This document shows positions 6,918-9,044 of a stretch of DNA of 9,044 bases, piece after piece. The position numbers and the translations under genes are program-made. Where the stretch lies: the NCBI GenBank assembly GCA_041744735.1, contig JBGTKH010000312.1:1-9044 (forward strand). The letters are read 5' to 3'. The DNA comes from JBGTKH01 sp041744735. GTDB lineage: Bacteria; Planctomycetota; Planctomycetia; Pirellulales; Pirellulaceae. Below the pieces are notes generated by a model. The model was given only the letters and a program-made list of their open reading frames with translations, ran no database searches and was not told the origin of the DNA. Each line of letters opens with the position of its first letter. Position 1 is the first letter of the stretch.

Positions 6918-8348
6918 ATGTTCTTCGACCGACTTCCCGCACAATTCAAGACGTTGCGGTTCCGGCTGATGGCTTGGAACGCCGCGGTCGTGGTGCTGAC
7001 GGCGGTGGCCACGCTGGTCGGGCTGCGGCAGGGTGTGCGCTACACGCTGATCCACGAAATGGATCAACTGTTGATCGAAGACGTCAAGGAAATTCGTCTG
7101 GCCATCCGCGAATTGAATTATCCGCAATCGCACGAATTGTACGAGGAACTGGACCGCAAGGCCCGCGGCCATGTTCATCACGGCTGGTTTGTCCGACTGC
7201 TGGATGAGCAGAAAAATGAAATTTGGGCCAGCCCGAACGCGCCGCCTAAGTTGGCAATTCAGATTCCGCCCAGCGATCTGACGCCGATCACCTTCAACGG
7301 CTATCGCGTCGTGCAATCTCGTCCCGGCGACTCGCCGTCGCCGGCGGTGACGGTGCGTGTCGGTACGTCACTGAATTTTCTGGCCGGCGACATGTCACGG
7401 ATCGACCGGCTGGTGGCCGCCGCGGCCGGCGTCGTGCTGTTAGTGGCACCGCTCGTAGGCTATTGGTTGGCCGGCCGAGCCACACGGCCGCTGGCGCAAA
7501 TCATCAGCACCACCGAACGGCTGCGGCCCACGAAGCTCGACGAACGTCTTCCGCTGCGCCACACGGGCGACGAACTGGATCAACTCTCGCATACCGTCAA
7601 CCGGCTGCTGGATCGCATCGGTTTGTATTTGGAGGAGAAGCGAGACTTCCTGGCCAACGCGGCCCACGAGCTGCGCACGCCGCTGGCCGCCATCCGCAGC
7701 TCGATCGAGGTGGCGCTGAACAGCAACCGCACGCTCGACGAGTACGAAGAACTGCTAAACGAACTGATCGACGAGAGCAGCACGCTGGAAGTGCTGGTCA
7801 ACCAACTGCTGCTGCTGGCCGAAACGGACGCCGACCGGCTGAAGATTCACAACGACCTCGTGCCGCTGGATAGCATCGTCGAGCGTTCGGTGGAGATGTT
7901 TCAAGGCGTCGCCGAGTTCCGCGGCATCGAATTGCGCAGCAGCCCCTTGCCGCCGGCCGCGGTCGAAGGCAACCGGCACCACTTGCGACAAGTGCTGAAC
8001 AACCTGTTGGACAACGCCATCAAATTCACCCCGCGCAGCGGGCGAATTTTTGTGAGCTTGCAGGCCAACGCCGAAAGCCGTCAGGTCGTGCTAAAAGTCA
8101 AAGATAGCGGCGTGGGCATCGCGGCCGACGATCTGCCGCACGTCTTCGAACGTTTCTACCGTGGCGACAAATCCCGCGTCCGCGAAGGCGAATCCCGCGG
8201 CACCGGCCTGGGCCTAAGCATCTGCCAAGCCGTCGTCCATTCCCACGGCGGCCAAATCTCCGCCACCAGCACCCCCGGCCAAGGCACCACGATGACCGTG
8301 ACTTTGCCGCTCACCGCGCAACGAGCCGCTGTGCCCAACGTAGCCTGA
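6918..8348 (+). CDS. Two-component sensor histidine kinase (two TM, HAMP, HisKA, HATPase_c)
   Basis: A 476-residue inner-membrane sensor kinase. Helix 1 is at about 19-36 and helix 2 at about 164-184, enclosing a roughly 127-residue periplasmic sensor with an HVHHGW patch (85-90). A HAMP linker follows at about 185-238 (GRATRPLAQI ... TGDELDQLSHTVNRLLDRI). The H-box NAAHELRTPLAAI has phospho-acceptor H250. The ATP-binding domain has an N-box NNLLDNAIKF (N366), G1 DSGVGI (D396), F-box FERFYR and G2 GTGLGLSI (428-435). All catalytic motifs are intact. The HAMP/H-box region resembles CusS-type heavy-metal sensor kinases, but the ligand cannot be read from sequence. I choose ATG 6918 because AGG lies 8 nt upstream; ATG 6870 (492 residues) is an alternative. 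An upstream TTG at 6783 lies in a repeat and is rejected. No response regulator is in the window. The last two codons and stop lie within the hairpin at 8340-8395. Confidence 0.93.
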   Translation: MFFDRLPAQFKTLRFRLMAWNAAVVVLTAVATLVGLRQGVRYTLIHEMDQLLIEDVKEIRLAIRELNYPQSHELYEELDRKARGHVHHGWFVRLLDEQKNEIWASPNAPPKLAIQIPPSDLTPITFNGYRVVQSRPGDSPSPAVTVRVGTSLNFLAGDMSRIDRLVAAAAGVVLLVAPLVGYWLAGRATRPLAQIISTTERLRPTKLDERLPLRHTGDELDQLSHTVNRLLDRIGLYLEEKRDFLANAAHELRTPLAAIRSSIEVALNSNRTLDEYEELLNELIDESSTLEVLVNQLLLLAETDADRLKIHNDLVPLDSIVERSVEMFQGVAEFRGIELRSSPLPPAAVEGNRHHLRQVLNNLLDNAIKFTPRSGRIFVSLQANAESRQVVLKVKDSGVGIAADDLPHVFERFYRGDKSRVREGESRGTGLGLSICQAVVHSHGGQISATSTPGQGTTMTVTLPLTAQRAAVPNVA

Positions 8349-8395
8349 CTCTCCGAGTCGGGCCGAACCACGCCCGACTCAGAGAGTCAGGCTAC
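8340..8395. repeat. 24-bp inverted repeat overlapping the kinase stop codon (GTAG...CTAC element)
   Basis: The left arm at 8340-8363 (starting GTAGCCTGACTCTC) pairs with the right arm at 8372-8395 (ending GAGAGTCAGGCTAC) with one mismatched position, around an 8-nt loop. The kinase's final Val-Ala codons and TGA are inside the left arm. No T-run follows, so it is not a textbook intrinsic terminator, although such a stem could still protect the kinase mRNA 3' end or block read-through toward the TIR gene. The architecture and GTAG/CTAC ends match the hairpin at 1768-1826 although the internal sequence differs. Confidence 0.9.
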
Positions 8396-8428
8396 AGCAA
8401 GTGAGCACATCACGCGACCTCTCGCCAA

Positions 8429-8457
8429 TTGAATCCCACCCCACGTGCGGATAAACT
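8429..8457 (+). promoter_or_regulatory. Possible sigma-70-type promoter for the TIR gene
   Basis: TTGAAT (8429-8434) and TAAACT (8452-8457) are separated by 17 bp, each matching 4 of 6 consensus bases. The pair lies in the 110-bp gap between the hairpin and the TIR gene start, so transcription would begin roughly 40 nt upstream of the ATG at 8506. The match is modest and could be chance. Confidence 0.3.
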
Positions 8458-8505
8458 ACAACCATCGCATCTGGGTGGCACGTCTCAATTGCAAAGTCGT
8501 CTTAC

Positions 8506-9044
8506 ATGAGTAAGAAAACCGTCTTCATCAGCTATCGTCGCGATGCCACGGGCAAGCACTTCGCTCGGTCCATCAAAGAGGCTCTCAGCCACGACGGCTA
8601 TGACGTGTTCTTGGATGTGGACTGCGTCGACTCCGGCAAGTGGGCGACGCAAATCCTGACGGAGGTGCCGAAGCGAGCACATTTTCTCCTGTTGCTCACG
8701 CCCGGTGCACTCGATCGCTGCAATCAGGAAGATGATTGGGTTCGGAAAGAGTTTCTCGCCGCCGTCGCACATGAACGAAACATCGTGCCGGTGCGTGAAG
8801 AGTCGGTAGATCTGAACGAACTCCGTCAATCCTGTCCAGAGTCTGTCAATGCTCTCTTTGACTATCAGATTGCGACGATCGAGCACTCGGGGTTCTCACG
8901 CGACATCGCGACGCTGATCCAGCGCTATATTCCTCCGCACAAAGCGCCTGACACACCCGCTACGCCAGCGGCGTCCACCGCCGGCTTTCAGGCCGACATC
9001 TCGCGCATCGACAAATACGCCCCGGCGGAACTGATCGGGCGCGA
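8506..9044 (+). CDS. TIR-domain protein, N-terminal part (runs off the window; likely TIR-NTPase)
   Basis: The frame is open for 179 complete codons from ATG 8506 to the window edge. Residues 4 to about 140 form a TIR domain. It opens with KTVFISYRRDATGKHFARSIKEAL (beta-A/alpha-A), continues with GYDVFLDVDCVDSGKWATQI (BB-loop region, 31-50), then HFLLLLTPGALDRCNQEDDWVRKEF (59-83) and NIVPV. The run GALDRC...DWVRKE closely resembles the SARM1 stretch GALDKC...DWVHKE, so E82 corresponds to the SARM1 catalytic glutamate, predicting NAD+ hydrolase activity. After a Pro/Ala/Thr-rich linker (about 145-157) the sequence reads SRIDKYAPAELIGR, a phrase I recall from the junction before NTPase/NACHT-like modules in bacterial TIR proteins, which suggests a TIR-STAND architecture. 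No strong Shine-Dalgarno precedes the ATG. The TIR call is strong, NADase activity is predicted, and the downstream domain is inferred from very little sequence. Confidence 0.85.
   Translation, partial: MSKKTVFISYRRDATGKHFARSIKEALSHDGYDVFLDVDCVDSGKWATQILTEVPKRAHFLLLLTPGALDRCNQEDDWVRKEFLAAVAHERNIVPVREESVDLNELRQSCPESVNALFDYQIATIEHSGFSRDIATLIQRYIPPHKAPDTPATPAASTAGFQADISRIDKYAPAELIGR

Noticed and set aside
6632..7012. Minus-strand frame across the repeat containing a TDWQSV-type peptide
   Set aside because: Composed largely of translated repeat and antisense kinase sequence; no coding signature beyond the repeat.
8340..8395. Intrinsic terminator for the kinase gene
   Set aside because: The stem is strong but no T-run follows, and the same GTAG/CTAC architecture occurs elsewhere, so a repeat element is the better description.
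8485..8886. Minus-strand frame opposite the TIR gene
   Set aside because: No family features, and it is antisense to a clear TIR domain.

Overview
The window is high-GC bacterial DNA, densely coded and without any RNA gene I can see. Its source is probably a planctomycete. I base this on the gene families present and on dispersed GTAG...CTAC palindromes and 'ggacggattg/caatccgtcc' repeats, which read out as TDCQSV/TDWQSV-like peptides of the kind I associate with Planctomycetes. That placement is an inference.

Layout: (1) Positions 1-279 (+) hold the 3' end of a hydrogenase-4/complex-I-type membrane antiporter-like subunit. (2) A leftward operon on the minus strand covers 6635 to 263. It consists of dabA (DUF2309, beta-carbonic-anhydrase-like), dabB (NuoL-like) and a third gene for a second, divergent NuoM/NuoL-like membrane protein. 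dabA and dabB are 7 bp apart, and the dabB Shine-Dalgarno overlaps the dabA stop. A 25-bp perfect hairpin separates dabB from the third gene. The third gene runs tail-to-tail into the gene at 1-279 and overlaps it by 17 bp. (3) Positions 6636-6917 form the divergent intergenic region, with a small palindrome and a 3 x 20-bp tandem repeat. (4) Positions 6918-8348 (+) encode a two-TM, HAMP-containing sensor histidine kinase whose last codons and stop lie inside another GTAG...CTAC hairpin (8340-8395). (5) From 8506 (+) to the window edge runs the start of a TIR-domain protein with a SARM1-like catalytic core, probably continuing into an NTPase.

How the genes work together: DabA and DabB are the two known parts of the DAC inorganic-carbon accumulation complex. 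DabB would use a cation gradient to drive DabA, which makes bicarbonate from CO2 in one direction. DabA here keeps the four residues expected at the zinc/active site (C607, D609, H794, C809). The least expected feature is the third gene, an antiporter-like paralogue that seems to have lost the usual charged channel residues, placed in the same operon and next to a Hyf-type gene. The kinase is divergent from dabA and has no response regulator in the window, so any link to the operon is speculative. The TIR protein looks like a separate NAD-consuming defence or signalling gene.
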